The notes below the pieces were generated by a model, which was not told the DNA's origin, did not search any database, and saw only the letters and a program-made list of their open reading frames with translations. Shown in pieces: positions 17,359 to 25,469 of a stretch of DNA of 64,000 nucleotides; position 1 is the first letter of the stretch, and each line of letters opens with the position of its first letter. A program made the position numbers and the translations under genes. The DNA is taken from positions 182,506 through 246,505 of the forward strand of contig NZ_JAIMJB010000005.1 of the NCBI RefSeq assembly GCF_021295345.1, given 5' to 3'. This DNA comes from Motilimonas eburnea (GTDB lineage Bacteria > Pseudomonadota > Gammaproteobacteria > Enterobacterales > CBDFNC01).

Positions 17359-19134
17359 TTATTCTCCTTGCGCCAACCATAGTTTGGCTAGTTCAGCATC
17401 GCTGATGCTTAGGCTAACGGTGTCTTTCACCGCTTCGGCCACCCGCAGTTCGCCTTGCATTAATTCATCACGACGGAACCAATGTAGCGTGATCACCGCG
17501 CCCACTGGGTAGCTTTGTAATTGTTGCTCAAATTGGCTGCCCACTTGTAACTGATCCGCTGCGATGAGTAGGTCTCCCGCGCTGAGGCCAGCCTGATGGG
17601 CTGGGCTGCCTTGATTCACGGTTAGTACACGCAAACCAAAACCTTCTGCCTTGGTGCGTGCGCCAAAGCCAATTTTGTCACCTTCTACCCCTGCGCCGCC
17701 TTGATCTGCGCTACCTTTGCTGCTGCGCAGTGTCATGGTGACGCCCACTTTTGCCAATAGCTCGGCCAGCGGTAAATCATCGGTATTGTGCAGGTAAGCA
17801 AAAATATCGTCACAGCGGCGGCCCAATAGGGCTTCCACTATGCGCTGATGGCTGAGGTTATCTGTGCCCTTGCCCGTGAGACCGTAGTCTTGCCAAAGCT
17901 GGCGCATTACATCGTCCAAACTATATTGGCCTTGGCTTTCGCTGCGGATGGTCAGATCAAGATAAAGGGCGAACAAAGCGCCCTTAGTGTAATAGCTGAC
18001 GATGGCATTAGCGGCGTTTTCATCTTGCTTGTAAAACTTGGTCCAAGCATTAAAGCTGGAATCGGTCAGGCTTTGCTTAAAGCGACCTTGGCCACGATAA
18101 ACACGGGTGGCAATTTCGCTCAGCATGGTGAGGTATTGGCCTTGATCTACACATCCCGCACGATAGGTCAAAAAATCATCGTAATATGAGGTGATGCCTT
18201 CATAGGCCCAAAGCTGCTGGGTGTAAGCCTCTTGCGACAAGTCAAACGGGGTAAATTCTGCCGGCTTAATCCGTTTCACATTCCAGCTATGGAAGTATTC
18301 GTGGCTACACAAAGACAAATAAGTACGATAGCCCTTTTCTGCTGGGAAGCTTAAATCTGCCGAGGTGGGCAGATCGCCACGAGAACACATCAGCGCCGTT
18401 GAGGCCTTATGCTCTAAGCCGCCAAAACCATTGCTCAGCACGGTGGTCATAAACACATAACGCTCAAAGGGTGCAAGGGTGCCAAACAGCTTGATTTGGT
18501 ATTCACAAATGGCGCCCAGATCTTGCTTTAGCCGCGCCATATTACAACGGTGTTTACCACTTAAGACGATGTCGTGAGGCACGCCGCAGGCCATAAAAGT
18601 TTCGATGGTGAGATCGCCCATTTCCACCGGATGATCGATTAAGTCATCGTAATCAGGGGCACTAAACTCGCCAAAGCCAAATTGCTCACCCGCAGTGCGC
18701 GTCATGCTGGTTGCCACTTTCCAATCGGCTAATTCGGCCAAGGCTGGCGCGGCAATGGTGACATAATGCGGAGCTTGCTCTAAGCCCTTGGCCGCCAAAA
18801 ACACGCTGCTGCCATTGAAAAAACCATGGTTGGTGTCTAAATGGGCGGTGCGTACCGATAAATCCCACGCATACACGTGATAACTCACTTGTACCTGCCC
18901 GCTAGCATTGTTTAGCTGCCAAGTTTGCTTATCGAGTTGGGTTAACGCCAGCGTATGTCCATTGCCATCTTGCGCCGCTAGGCCTATGAGGTTTTTTGCA
19001 AAATCACGGATCATATAACTGCCCGGCAACCACGCAGGTAAGTACAACACTTGTTGTGCTTGAGCCGCGTCTATGGTCAGGGTAACGGCAAATAAATGCG
19101 CTTTAGGATCGATGGCATGAATATGATAATGCAT
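17359..19134 (-). CDS. M61-family metallopeptidase with PDZ domain
   Basis: 591 aa. The zinc motif HEYFH (~278-282) followed by WNVKRIKP is the hallmark of family M61 (glycyl aminopeptidase-like). An N-terminal beta domain covers ~1-180 and a C-terminal PDZ domain ~490-565 (GFGLRVLTVNQGSPAHQAGL and DLLIAADQL). No signal peptide is seen, so it is probably cytoplasmic. GGAG is 5 bases before the ATG. Homologues are common in Shewanella, Vibrio and Alteromonas; the physiological substrate is not known. It is divergent from the HAD phosphatase gene and leads directly into a small 2TM protein gene. Confidence 0.92.
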   Translation of the reverse strand: MHYHIHAIDPKAHLFAVTLTIDAAQAQQVLYLPAWLPGSYMIRDFAKNLIGLAAQDGNGHTLALTQLDKQTWQLNNASGQVQVSYHVYAWDLSVRTAHLDTNHGFFNGSSVFLAAKGLEQAPHYVTIAAPALAELADWKVATSMTRTAGEQFGFGEFSAPDYDDLIDHPVEMGDLTIETFMACGVPHDIVLSGKHRCNMARLKQDLGAICEYQIKLFGTLAPFERYVFMTTVLSNGFGGLEHKASTALMCSRGDLPTSADLSFPAEKGYRTYLSLCSHEYFHSWNVKRIKPAEFTPFDLSQEAYTQQLWAYEGITSYYDDFLTYRAGCVDQGQYLTMLSEIATRVYRGQGRFKQSLTDSSFNAWTKFYKQDENAANAIVSYYTKGALFALYLDLTIRSESQGQYSLDDVMRQLWQDYGLTGKGTDNLSHQRIVEALLGRRCDDIFAYLHNTDDLPLAELLAKVGVTMTLRSSKGSADQGGAGVEGDKIGFGARTKAEGFGLRVLTVNQGSPAHQAGLSAGDLLIAADQLQVGSQFEQQLQSYPVGAVITLHWFRRDELMQGELRVAEAVKDTVSLSISDAELAKLWLAQGE

Positions 19135-19296
19135 GAAAACTCCGTGTCTTAGGCAGGTTACTAGGGCGTCATGCTGCCAAAAAGCGCCGGCCTTAGCAAT
19201 GGCCTAGCGCAGCGTCTCATTAGATGGCCTGTATCTACTCATGCCTATACCCTAAGGCTGTTAATTATGGGACGATATGCCTCTGCATTCACCAAG

Positions 19297-19956
19297 ATGA
19301 CAAAGCCAATGAATTTTAAAGCCGCGATTTTTGATATGGATGGATTACTGCTAGATACCGAGCGCGTATGTATGCGGGTATTTCAGCAAGCGTGTCAGCA
19401 CTTGCAAGTGCCGTTTGATCAAACCACTTACCTTTCCATTATTGGTCGTAATGCGGCGGGAATTGAGCAAATTTTGCGTGATTTTTACGGTGCAGATTAC
19501 CCAGCGGTGCATCAAGCTTGGCGCGAGCGCTATAACGCCATTGTGCTGCATCAAGCGATTCCGGTTAAAACCGGCGTCATCGAGCTCCTTGAATGGCTTA
19601 AATCCAATCAAATCCCCATCGCGGTGGCGACCTCTACCCGCAAAGAAGTGGCTCAAGTTAAGCTGCAGTTGGCACAGCTCGACCATTATTTTGACCAAGT
19701 GACAACGGGTTGCGAAGTAGTGCACGGCAAACCCGCTCCGGATATCTACTTGTTAGCGGCGCAGCGACTGGGCATCGCCCCCGAGCATTGTTTGGCCTTT
19801 GAAGATTCAAACAACGGAGTACGCGCCGCCGTGGCGGCCAACATGATGGCGTATCAAATTCCCGATTTAACCCAGCCCGATGCCAACACCTTATCTCTTG
19901 GCCATCAAGTCGCGCCTTCATTGCAGCAGGTGTTGGTGGTATTAAAGCAAAATTAA
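19297..19956 (+). CDS. HAD-superfamily (subfamily IA) sugar-phosphatase-like hydrolase
   Basis: About 219 aa. Motif I FDMDGLLLDTE (nucleophile Asp and general acid Asp), motif II ATSTRK, motif III Lys in HGKPAPDIYLLAA and motif IV AFEDSNNG are all present, with a helical cap between motifs I and II. This matches beta-phosphoglucomutase/sugar-phosphatase relatives. The frame opens further upstream (19171); possible starts are 19267 (AAGG nine bases before it), 19297 and 19309. The family usually begins a few residues before the first Asp, so 19297 or 19309 is preferred. Substrate unknown. Confidence 0.85.
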   Translation: MTKPMNFKAAIFDMDGLLLDTERVCMRVFQQACQHLQVPFDQTTYLSIIGRNAAGIEQILRDFYGADYPAVHQAWRERYNAIVLHQAIPVKTGVIELLEWLKSNQIPIAVATSTRKEVAQVKLQLAQLDHYFDQVTTGCEVVHGKPAPDIYLLAAQRLGIAPEHCLAFEDSNNGVRAAVAANMMAYQIPDLTQPDANTLSLGHQVAPSLQQVLVVLKQN

Positions 19957-20002
19957 TTAGTTACAGTATTGGTTTTGCGGGAAGATGGGGCTTAATGGAG
20001 CT

Positions 20003-20069
20003 TTGTGGGAGCGGAATTTATTCCGCGAAAGGCTATCAATTAATCGCCGCATAACTGCGGCTCCCACAA
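20003..20069. repeat. REP-like palindromic element, copy 2
   Basis: The cleanest copy in the window. Edges ttgtgggagc and gctcccacaa are perfect inverted repeats; inside are gcggaatttattccgc followed by gaaa, a spacer, and gccgcataactgcggc. It lies between the HAD gene and the LRR-kinase gene. Confidence 0.85.
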
Positions 20070-20160
20070 CAACATTTGCACCACAATACCCACCTCTCCT
20101 ACACCCCATCCCCAACTTCGGCTATCATGGCGCCCTTTTACAGTTAAGGGATCATGTTCG

Positions 20161-21468
20161 GTGCACACATTAGCGCAACTCAAATCAGGTCAACTCATTG
20201 GCTGCAAACGCCTGCAACTCACCGAAGGCTTAACCGAGTTTCCACGTGAAATATTCACCCTAGCCGACAGCTTAGAAATTCTCGATCTCTCCAATAATCA
20301 GCTATCTAGCTTGCCAGATGATCTCGACCAGCTGCATCAACTCAAGATTATCTTTGCCTCTAATAACTGTTTCGACCATTTACCCGAAGTACTAGGTCGC
20401 TGCCCTAAACTTGAAATGATTGGATTTAAGTCCAATCAGATCAAACAAGTATCTGGCGCATCCTTACCATTGCAAACGCGCTGGTTAATTTTAACCGACA
20501 ACCAAATTGAACTGCTGCCAGCGCGTATGGGCGAGTTGCATCAGCTACAAAAACTAGCGCTTGCAGGCAATCAGCTCACCGAACTGCCCGCTACCATGGC
20601 CAATTGCCATAATTTAGAGTTAGTGCGCCTGTCGGCCAACCGTTTAGTTGCCCTGCCTAATTGGTTGTTAACCTTGCCAAAGCTGGCTTGGCTGGCGTTC
20701 TCGGGTAACCCCTTTAGCCATGTCGAACATTGCCAAAGCGCGAGCGTACCCAATATCAGCCCAGCGCAATACCAATTAGGCGAAGTGCTCGGGCAAGGCG
20801 CATCCGGTGTTATTTATCGCGCTCAACTAAATCAACAGCCGAGCAAAGAGGTCGCGGTTAAGGTATTTAAGGGCGGCATTACCAGTGACGGCTACCCCAG
20901 TGACGAACTAGATTGCTGCCTCACTACCGGTATTCATCCTAATTTAATCAAGGTGTTGGCTCAGGTTGATGAGACAGAGCAGCTGGCATTAGTGATGGAG
21001 TTGATCCCCGCCAACTATACCAACTTAGGTTCACCGCCCTCATTACAAAGCTGTACCCGTGACACCTTTGCCGATGGCACCCAGTTTACGCCAAGCCAAA
21101 TTCACCTTATCGGCCAACAAATGGCCGACACCCTTGCCCATATGCACCAACAAGGCGTCAGCCACGGCGACATCTATGCCCATAACATCTTAATTAATGA
21201 GCAAAATCAGGTGTTATTTGGTGATTTTGGCGCCGCCACTCACCTTAACCACATCACCCCAGAGCAACAAACCGCGATGGAAGCCATAGAGGTGCGCGCA
21301 TTTGGTTGTCTATTGGATGATTTATTGGGGTTAGTGACAGCAGAAGCTCCGATCTTAACAGGCAAATTACGTGCGCTAGCCGCGCAGTGTGTTAGCAATC
21401 AAGTTGAACAGAGACCAAATTTCTCTACATTGAAGACCTTGCTCTATGACCTAACGCAAAATGAATAG
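20161..21468 (+). CDS. Leucine-rich repeat protein kinase (LRR-Ser/Thr kinase fusion)
   Basis: 435 aa. Residues ~15-195 contain about eight leucine-rich repeats (LEILDLSNNQLSSLPDDL, then LQKLALAGNQLTELPATM and so on). Residues ~210-430 are an eukaryote-like protein kinase: Gly loop LGQGASGVIYRA, Lys in VAVKVF, catalytic loop HGDIYAHNILIN (HGD in place of HRD) and metal-binding FGDFGAA (DFG). The kinase lobe is short. No signal or membrane helix, so it is cytoplasmic. Start is GTG with AAGGG 10 bases upstream. Related LRR-kinases occur in scattered gammaproteobacteria; targets are unknown. Confidence 0.88.
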   Translation: MHTLAQLKSGQLIGCKRLQLTEGLTEFPREIFTLADSLEILDLSNNQLSSLPDDLDQLHQLKIIFASNNCFDHLPEVLGRCPKLEMIGFKSNQIKQVSGASLPLQTRWLILTDNQIELLPARMGELHQLQKLALAGNQLTELPATMANCHNLELVRLSANRLVALPNWLLTLPKLAWLAFSGNPFSHVEHCQSASVPNISPAQYQLGEVLGQGASGVIYRAQLNQQPSKEVAVKVFKGGITSDGYPSDELDCCLTTGIHPNLIKVLAQVDETEQLALVMELIPANYTNLGSPPSLQSCTRDTFADGTQFTPSQIHLIGQQMADTLAHMHQQGVSHGDIYAHNILINEQNQVLFGDFGAATHLNHITPEQQTAMEAIEVRAFGCLLDDLLGLVTAEAPILTGKLRALAAQCVSNQVEQRPNFSTLKTLLYDLTQNE

Positions 21469-21695
21469 CAAGCATGGTATTACCGCAGGAAAGAAGGCTG
21501 TGACTACCAAATTGAACATTACATAACTTCCTTCCTGATGCCAAACCAAAGAGATAACTGAGATCACGGCAACAAAACGCTTTTCGGACCTTCAGTAATA
21601 GGCATAAAAGGAGCAATTTAAATGGCAGGAAAGATATAGTATAGACTTGATTTATATCGCAACTTATTCACTTGCATTTAGTCGAGAAAGAAAAT

Positions 21696-22004
21696 ATGAA
21701 GATTTTCTATGAGCGCATAGAAACGGAAACCGAAATCAAAATTATTACTAAGCCTCATGCCTTGTATATATTTATTGGCCTCAGTTTGCTCTATGCGGTG
21801 ATTGACCATTTCATTTCCATTCCAGGTGAGGTGACGCTGTCCGATTATGCAGGAATGACGATAATTGCTTTGCTATTTTTACGACTGATTGTAATGAGAA
21901 AGGTGCGAAAAGAACTGTTTACAGCAATGAAAACAAAACAAGTAAAATTCACTGGCTCACGGCTTAGTTTCACCAACCCAATTGTAGCGACGATTCCAAA
22001 ATAA
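21696..22004 (+). CDS. Small two-helix membrane protein, unknown
   Basis: 102 aa. The ATG at 21696 follows a GAGAAAGAAAA ribosome region and is preferred over the TTG at 21672. Two hydrophobic helices (~24-42 and ~54-70) are followed by a basic stretch (MRKVRKELFTAMK). Its stop overlaps the ATG of the next gene by one base, so the two are likely cotranslated. No family recognised. Confidence 0.55.
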   Translation: MKIFYERIETETEIKIITKPHALYIFIGLSLLYAVIDHFISIPGEVTLSDYAGMTIIALLFLRLIVMRKVRKELFTAMKTKQVKFTGSRLSFTNPIVATIPK

Positions 22005-22306
22005 TGGATTTGTTTCTCAGCTTAGTGGCTCTGTTGGTCGAGGCATGCCTCTTCATTGTTTCCGCTGTAAGCAGACCATTAAAATACCTACTGTCTAGCA
22101 CTTACCGCCAGCAGCTAAGAATGCAATGGCAATACACACCAGCCATGATTATGCTACATATATTTGGCAAACTTGCACTATTAATACTGATAGGGGTAAT
22201 GGTTGTGTTGGTCGGCCATTTTGTCCTAAACCCAGCAGAGCCAGCGATTAGCCCACACCTTTTGAATAAAGACCAAATCGATAGCTGGTTGAATAGTCAA
22301 TCATAA
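22004..22306 (+). CDS. Small membrane protein, unknown, coupled to the preceding gene
   Basis: 100 aa. An amphipathic or hydrophobic N-terminus (~3-22), a basic middle (STYRQQLRMQW) and a second hydrophobic helix (~52-75). Its start overlaps the stop of the gene at 21696 by one base. No known domain seen. Confidence 0.5.
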   Translation: MDLFLSLVALLVEACLFIVSAVSRPLKYLLSSTYRQQLRMQWQYTPAMIMLHIFGKLALLILIGVMVVLVGHFVLNPAEPAISPHLLNKDQIDSWLNSQS

Positions 22307-22384
22307 TGACAATGAGTGTGAAAAAGACTGATTATGTTGGCTGTCCATACAACTTGGCATGACTGCGGCCACGAGTCATTGCGC

Positions 22385-22470
22385 GTGGGTAGAAGCGATA
22401 TTTATATCGCGAAAGAGTGATTAACACACCGAAATGCATGCTCATTCGCGGTTTAAAAACCGCTCATACT
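22385..22470. repeat. REP-like palindromic element, copy 3 (diverged)
   Basis: Same layout as the copies at 15250 and 20003: left edge gtgggtag, palindrome gcgatatttatatcgc followed by gaaa, longer spacer, then attcgcggtttaaaaaccgc and a degraded right edge (tcatac). It lies in the 246-base gap before the FetB-like gene, which otherwise shows nothing. Confidence 0.65.
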
Positions 22471-22552
22471 CAGGAATGAATAAGCTGATACCAGATTCAG
22501 CCATCTGTTGTTATGCTTGTTTTATCTTCTTGAACGCATGACAACTTAGACC

Positions 22553-23350
22553 ATGTCACAACACTCTATTGATATCGCTTGGTGGCAGCTGGGGTTGTTT
22601 AGTCTAACCTTGCTGCTCCCTTTTGCCATCAACTGGCAATACCAATTGCGCATAGGCAAGGAAGCCATGGTGGCGCTGCTGCGTATGACGGTGCAGTTAG
22701 TACTAGTTGGGGCCTATCTAGCCTTTTTATTTGAAATTAATAGCTTGTGGTTAAACTTACTGTGGCTCGGGGTGATGCTACTGGTGGGCTGTAGTGCCAT
22801 TATTGATAAAGCCAAGTTGCCGCTTAAACCGCTGTTTTTCCCTGTCGTTAGCGCTTTGATGGTGGCGCTTTTGCCGCTACTTGCCCTGCTGTCGTTTGCG
22901 ATTATTGAGCCCTCCCCTTATTACGACGCGCAATACCTTATCCCGATTGCGGGCATGCTACTGGGAAACAGCATGACGGCCAACATCATTTGCTTGCAGC
23001 ACTTTTTTACCTCCTTTGAAAATCGCTGGTCTGAGTATGAAGGGGCCTTAGCTCTAGGGGCAACGCCCAAACAAGCATCCAAGAGCTTTGTTCAAAGCGC
23101 ATTACAAAAGGCCTTGGCTCCCATTTTAGCCACCATGGCTACAACGGGCTTAGTCTCTTTACCCGGTATGATGACGGGGCAAATCTTGGGCGGCGCTAGC
23201 CCTATGGTCGCGATCAAGTATCAGTTGCTAATTATGATAGCCATTTGGGTAATGATGAGTATTTCTACCAGCTTATGTTTGTTGTTACTGGTGCATAGAT
23301 GCATCAATCGGCAGGGGCGAGTAATGATTTCAACTCAGGACAAAAGCTAA
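22553..23350 (+). CDS. FetB/UPF0014-type ABC transporter permease
   Basis: 265 aa, about seven hydrophobic helices. Family signatures are AMVALLRMTVQLVLVG near residues 37-52, IPIAGMLLGNSMTANI near 130-146, and LPGMMTGQILGGASP near 203-217, the pattern of FetB (YbbM), the permease partner of the ATPase FetA in E. coli iron export and peroxide tolerance. No ATP-binding gene lies beside it, unlike the E. coli fetAB pair, so the partner must be elsewhere. No strong ribosome site before the ATG at 22553. Confidence 0.85.
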   Translation: MSQHSIDIAWWQLGLFSLTLLLPFAINWQYQLRIGKEAMVALLRMTVQLVLVGAYLAFLFEINSLWLNLLWLGVMLLVGCSAIIDKAKLPLKPLFFPVVSALMVALLPLLALLSFAIIEPSPYYDAQYLIPIAGMLLGNSMTANIICLQHFFTSFENRWSEYEGALALGATPKQASKSFVQSALQKALAPILATMATTGLVSLPGMMTGQILGGASPMVAIKYQLLIMIAIWVMMSISTSLCLLLLVHRCINRQGRVMISTQDKS

Positions 23351-23353
23351 AAA

Positions 23354-23382
23354 AATGGCGGCTGGTTAAGCCGCCAAAAAAG
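23354..23382 (-). terminator. Hairpin with U-tract in the minus orientation
   Basis: Stem tggcggct/agccgcca (23356-23363 with 23369-23376). Read on the minus strand it is followed by seven T residues; on the plus strand it is followed by A residues. It therefore fits a terminator for leftward transcription, though no leftward gene is visible to its right. It may also weakly end the FetB transcript. Confidence 0.5.
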
Positions 23383-23904
23383 TGGGTTCGTGCTCTGGGT
23401 CTTCAAGCCATTCCCAAGACAGTCCAAGCGCTCAGTGCTCAAAAGTGTAACGTCAGAGCTGTAACGCTTGGTGTGACAAGTGGTTAAGAGCATATGATTA
23501 ATGAGCCAAGTGACACAACCCCGACAAAACCACGAAATCGATTGTATCGATTCTCATAAAAGACATTTAAAAACATACAATTAAGTCGATAATTGAATTG
23601 CGGGCAGTTAATGCCAAAGCATTAAAAAGCTAGGTCGCATGTGTTAATTATATGATGAATAGTGAAAAACTATCATTTCAGGCTTTTATTGGGCCACTAA
23701 TCCGAAATTACTCAGAATGTGAAATCGAACGAAAATGGAACCGTTTTCACTCTAGTGGATAATTTTACTTATCTGTTCTCATACATAATGTTAGTTTTAT
23801 TAATTAGTTATACTCTGGGTCACATAATGCTAACGCGCTCCACCTCATTCAGGCGAGCCTTAGGCCGCTACACTCATGACCAACAGCGCTAAAGATGAGC
23901 TAAC
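23383..23904. other. 522-bp intergenic region without a supported gene
   Basis: No convincing protein gene on either strand. It is AT-rich and holds a 36-codon open frame at 23652-23762 (plus) without a ribosome site. Because a minus-strand terminator-like hairpin lies at its left edge, a small leftward RNA is possible. No tRNA shape was seen. Confidence 0.4.
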
Positions 23905-24423
23905 ATGAATCACAATCAGATCAGTATTCAATATTACAAACATCCTTACGCTGAATTCGTCATCGGCGTATATCAAGGCCAACTTTGCTTATGTGACTTT
24001 CGTTATCGAAAAATGCGCGAGTCCGTTGATAGTCGGCTCAGGAAGCACCTTAAGGCTGACTTTGTTGAGCAAGACGATCCTGTTATTAATCAAACAATTG
24101 AGCAACTGGAGGAATACTTTCTTGGTCAGCGCAGTGAATTTGATTTACCTCTGCTTTTAGTGGGCAGTGATTTTCAGCAGGCCGTTTGGCAAGCCTTGAT
24201 GCAAGTGAAATACGGCGTTACGGCCAGTTACTTGGATTTAGCTCAGGCCATCAATAATCCAAATGCTGTGCGGGCGGTGGGTACAGCCAATGGCGCAAAC
24301 AGTTTAGCCATTATCGTGCCCTGCCATCGCATTATTGGCCGCAATGGCGAACTCGTTGGCTATGGCGGCGGCTTAACTATGAAGAAAAAGCTATTAGAGC
24401 TCGAACAGAACTTATTTATATAA
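23905..24423 (+). CDS. ogt: Methylated-DNA--protein-cysteine methyltransferase
   Basis: 172 aa. The active-site motif PCHRI sits in IIVPCHRIIGRNGE (~130-143); preceding GTANGANSLA and following YGGGLTMKKKLLELE are the usual flanks of Ogt/MGMT enzymes, which repair O6-alkylguanine by transferring the alkyl group to that Cys. The N-terminal ~75 residues form the short ribonuclease-like domain. There is no AdaA metal domain, so it is Ogt-like. It heads a run of short plus-strand genes. Confidence 0.92.
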   Translation: MNHNQISIQYYKHPYAEFVIGVYQGQLCLCDFRYRKMRESVDSRLRKHLKADFVEQDDPVINQTIEQLEEYFLGQRSEFDLPLLLVGSDFQQAVWQALMQVKYGVTASYLDLAQAINNPNAVRAVGTANGANSLAIIVPCHRIIGRNGELVGYGGGLTMKKKLLELEQNLFI

Positions 24424-24433
24424 CAGGAAGATA

Positions 24434-24697
24434 ATGGATATTTGGCAGTATCACGGCATTGATTGGCTTGCTTTAGTGTTGACCTTTTTAGCCATTTGGC
24501 AAATCGGTAACAAGAATAAAATAGGGTTCATCTTAATGATGTGTGGCAATACTTCTTGGATCGCGATTGGCTTTCTCAGTGATAGTATGGCGATGATGAT
24601 GGCCAATGTGATTTTTTTCACCATGAATGTACGGGCGCTGGTAAAGTGGTCACAGCCGGAAGTTTCCATCAATAAGTGTGAAACTGAAAATAAGTGA
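24434..24697 (+). CDS. Small membrane protein, PnuC-like in pattern
   Basis: 87 aa with three hydrophobic stretches (~10-25, ~32-48, ~50-68) and a WLALVLTFLAIWQIGNKNK segment that recalls the start of PnuC/YgjV-like transporters, though it is too short for a full transporter. AGGAAG lies before the ATG and the gap to ogt is 10 bases, so it is probably cotranscribed. Function unknown. Confidence 0.55.
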   Translation: MDIWQYHGIDWLALVLTFLAIWQIGNKNKIGFILMMCGNTSWIAIGFLSDSMAMMMANVIFFTMNVRALVKWSQPEVSINKCETENK

Positions 24698-24738
24698 TTC
24701 CAAGTTATCGGTATTTGGTGGCTCGCCAACCGTTTTGA

Positions 24739-25056
24739 ATGCATTTAAACCATAGAGATGAGGGTAATAAAATAAACAACTTAACTACAATCGCCCCCAT
24801 TTTGATTGCGTTTGGCCTAATTTTCGATCTACTCACCTTGCTCTATGGCACGATTGGTTGGGTAAAGAAACAATACCGCTCTGGTTTTCCTGTCATAGGT
24901 GGAGCGTGTTACCTCTTAGCCATTTTATGTTCATGGTTTTGGCCTAATGAAGCGGCAAGACTCTCGACATCAGCCCTAATTCTTACTTTGTTAACCATAC
25001 ACTTACTCTGCCAAGGCCCATGTTTTATGCTGGCGCGCAGGTATCGTAATCCATGA
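24739..25056 (+). CDS. Small multi-pass membrane protein, unknown
   Basis: 105 aa. Three hydrophobic helices (~18-38, ~50-66, ~76-96) and a basic C-terminus. The ATG at 24739 has no clear ribosome site, and the first ~15 residues (charged, His/Asn-rich) may be untranslated; no better ATG exists before the first helix. No family recognised. Confidence 0.5.
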   Translation: MHLNHRDEGNKINNLTTIAPILIAFGLIFDLLTLLYGTIGWVKKQYRSGFPVIGGACYLLAILCSWFWPNEAARLSTSALILTLLTIHLLCQGPCFMLARRYRNP

Positions 25057-25074
25057 ATTCAAGAAGATAAAGAT

Positions 25075-25455
25075 ATGAATAGGGATGAATTTAACCAATT
25101 TTGTGCCGCGATGCCCGCAACGAGTCATGTAGTGCAATGGGGTGGTGCCGATGTTTGGAAGGTGGGCGGCAAGGTGTTTGCAATTGGTGGCTGGGGGCCA
25201 AAACGCGATGATGGCAGTGAGTTACCCGCTTATGTGTTCAAAACCTCGGATTTGAATTTTGATTTTTTAAGTCATAGCGAAGGTTATCGCCCTGCGCCTT
25301 ATATGGCCTCTCGTGGCATGAAGTGGATCCAACAAATTGATGATGCGCCAGAAAAAGATGAGGCGTTGACTTACTACCTTAAGGAGTCCTACCGCTTGGT
25401 TTCCCTTGGGCTGACCAAGAAGAAACAACGTGAGTTAGGCTTAAATCAAGATTGA
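25075..25455 (+). CDS. MmcQ/YjbR family protein
   Basis: 126 aa. Hallmarks are the N-terminal FNQFCAAMPATSHVVQWGGADVWKV-type start (seen here at ~6-30), a KVFAIGGWG strand and the C-terminal YRLVSLGLTKKKQRELGL. This small alpha/beta fold (CyaY-like) is sometimes called DNA-binding; the role is not proven. The AGAAGATAAAG region precedes the ATG. It faces the PhoD-like gene, with stops 14 bases apart. Confidence 0.85.
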   Translation: MNRDEFNQFCAAMPATSHVVQWGGADVWKVGGKVFAIGGWGPKRDDGSELPAYVFKTSDLNFDFLSHSEGYRPAPYMASRGMKWIQQIDDAPEKDEALTYYLKESYRLVSLGLTKKKQRELGLNQD

Positions 25456-25469
25456 GTATAAACCGCTAA

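Noticed and set aside
23652..23762. 36-codon plus-strand frame in the gap before ogt
   Set aside because: No ribosome site, no recognisable motif; cannot be separated from chance.
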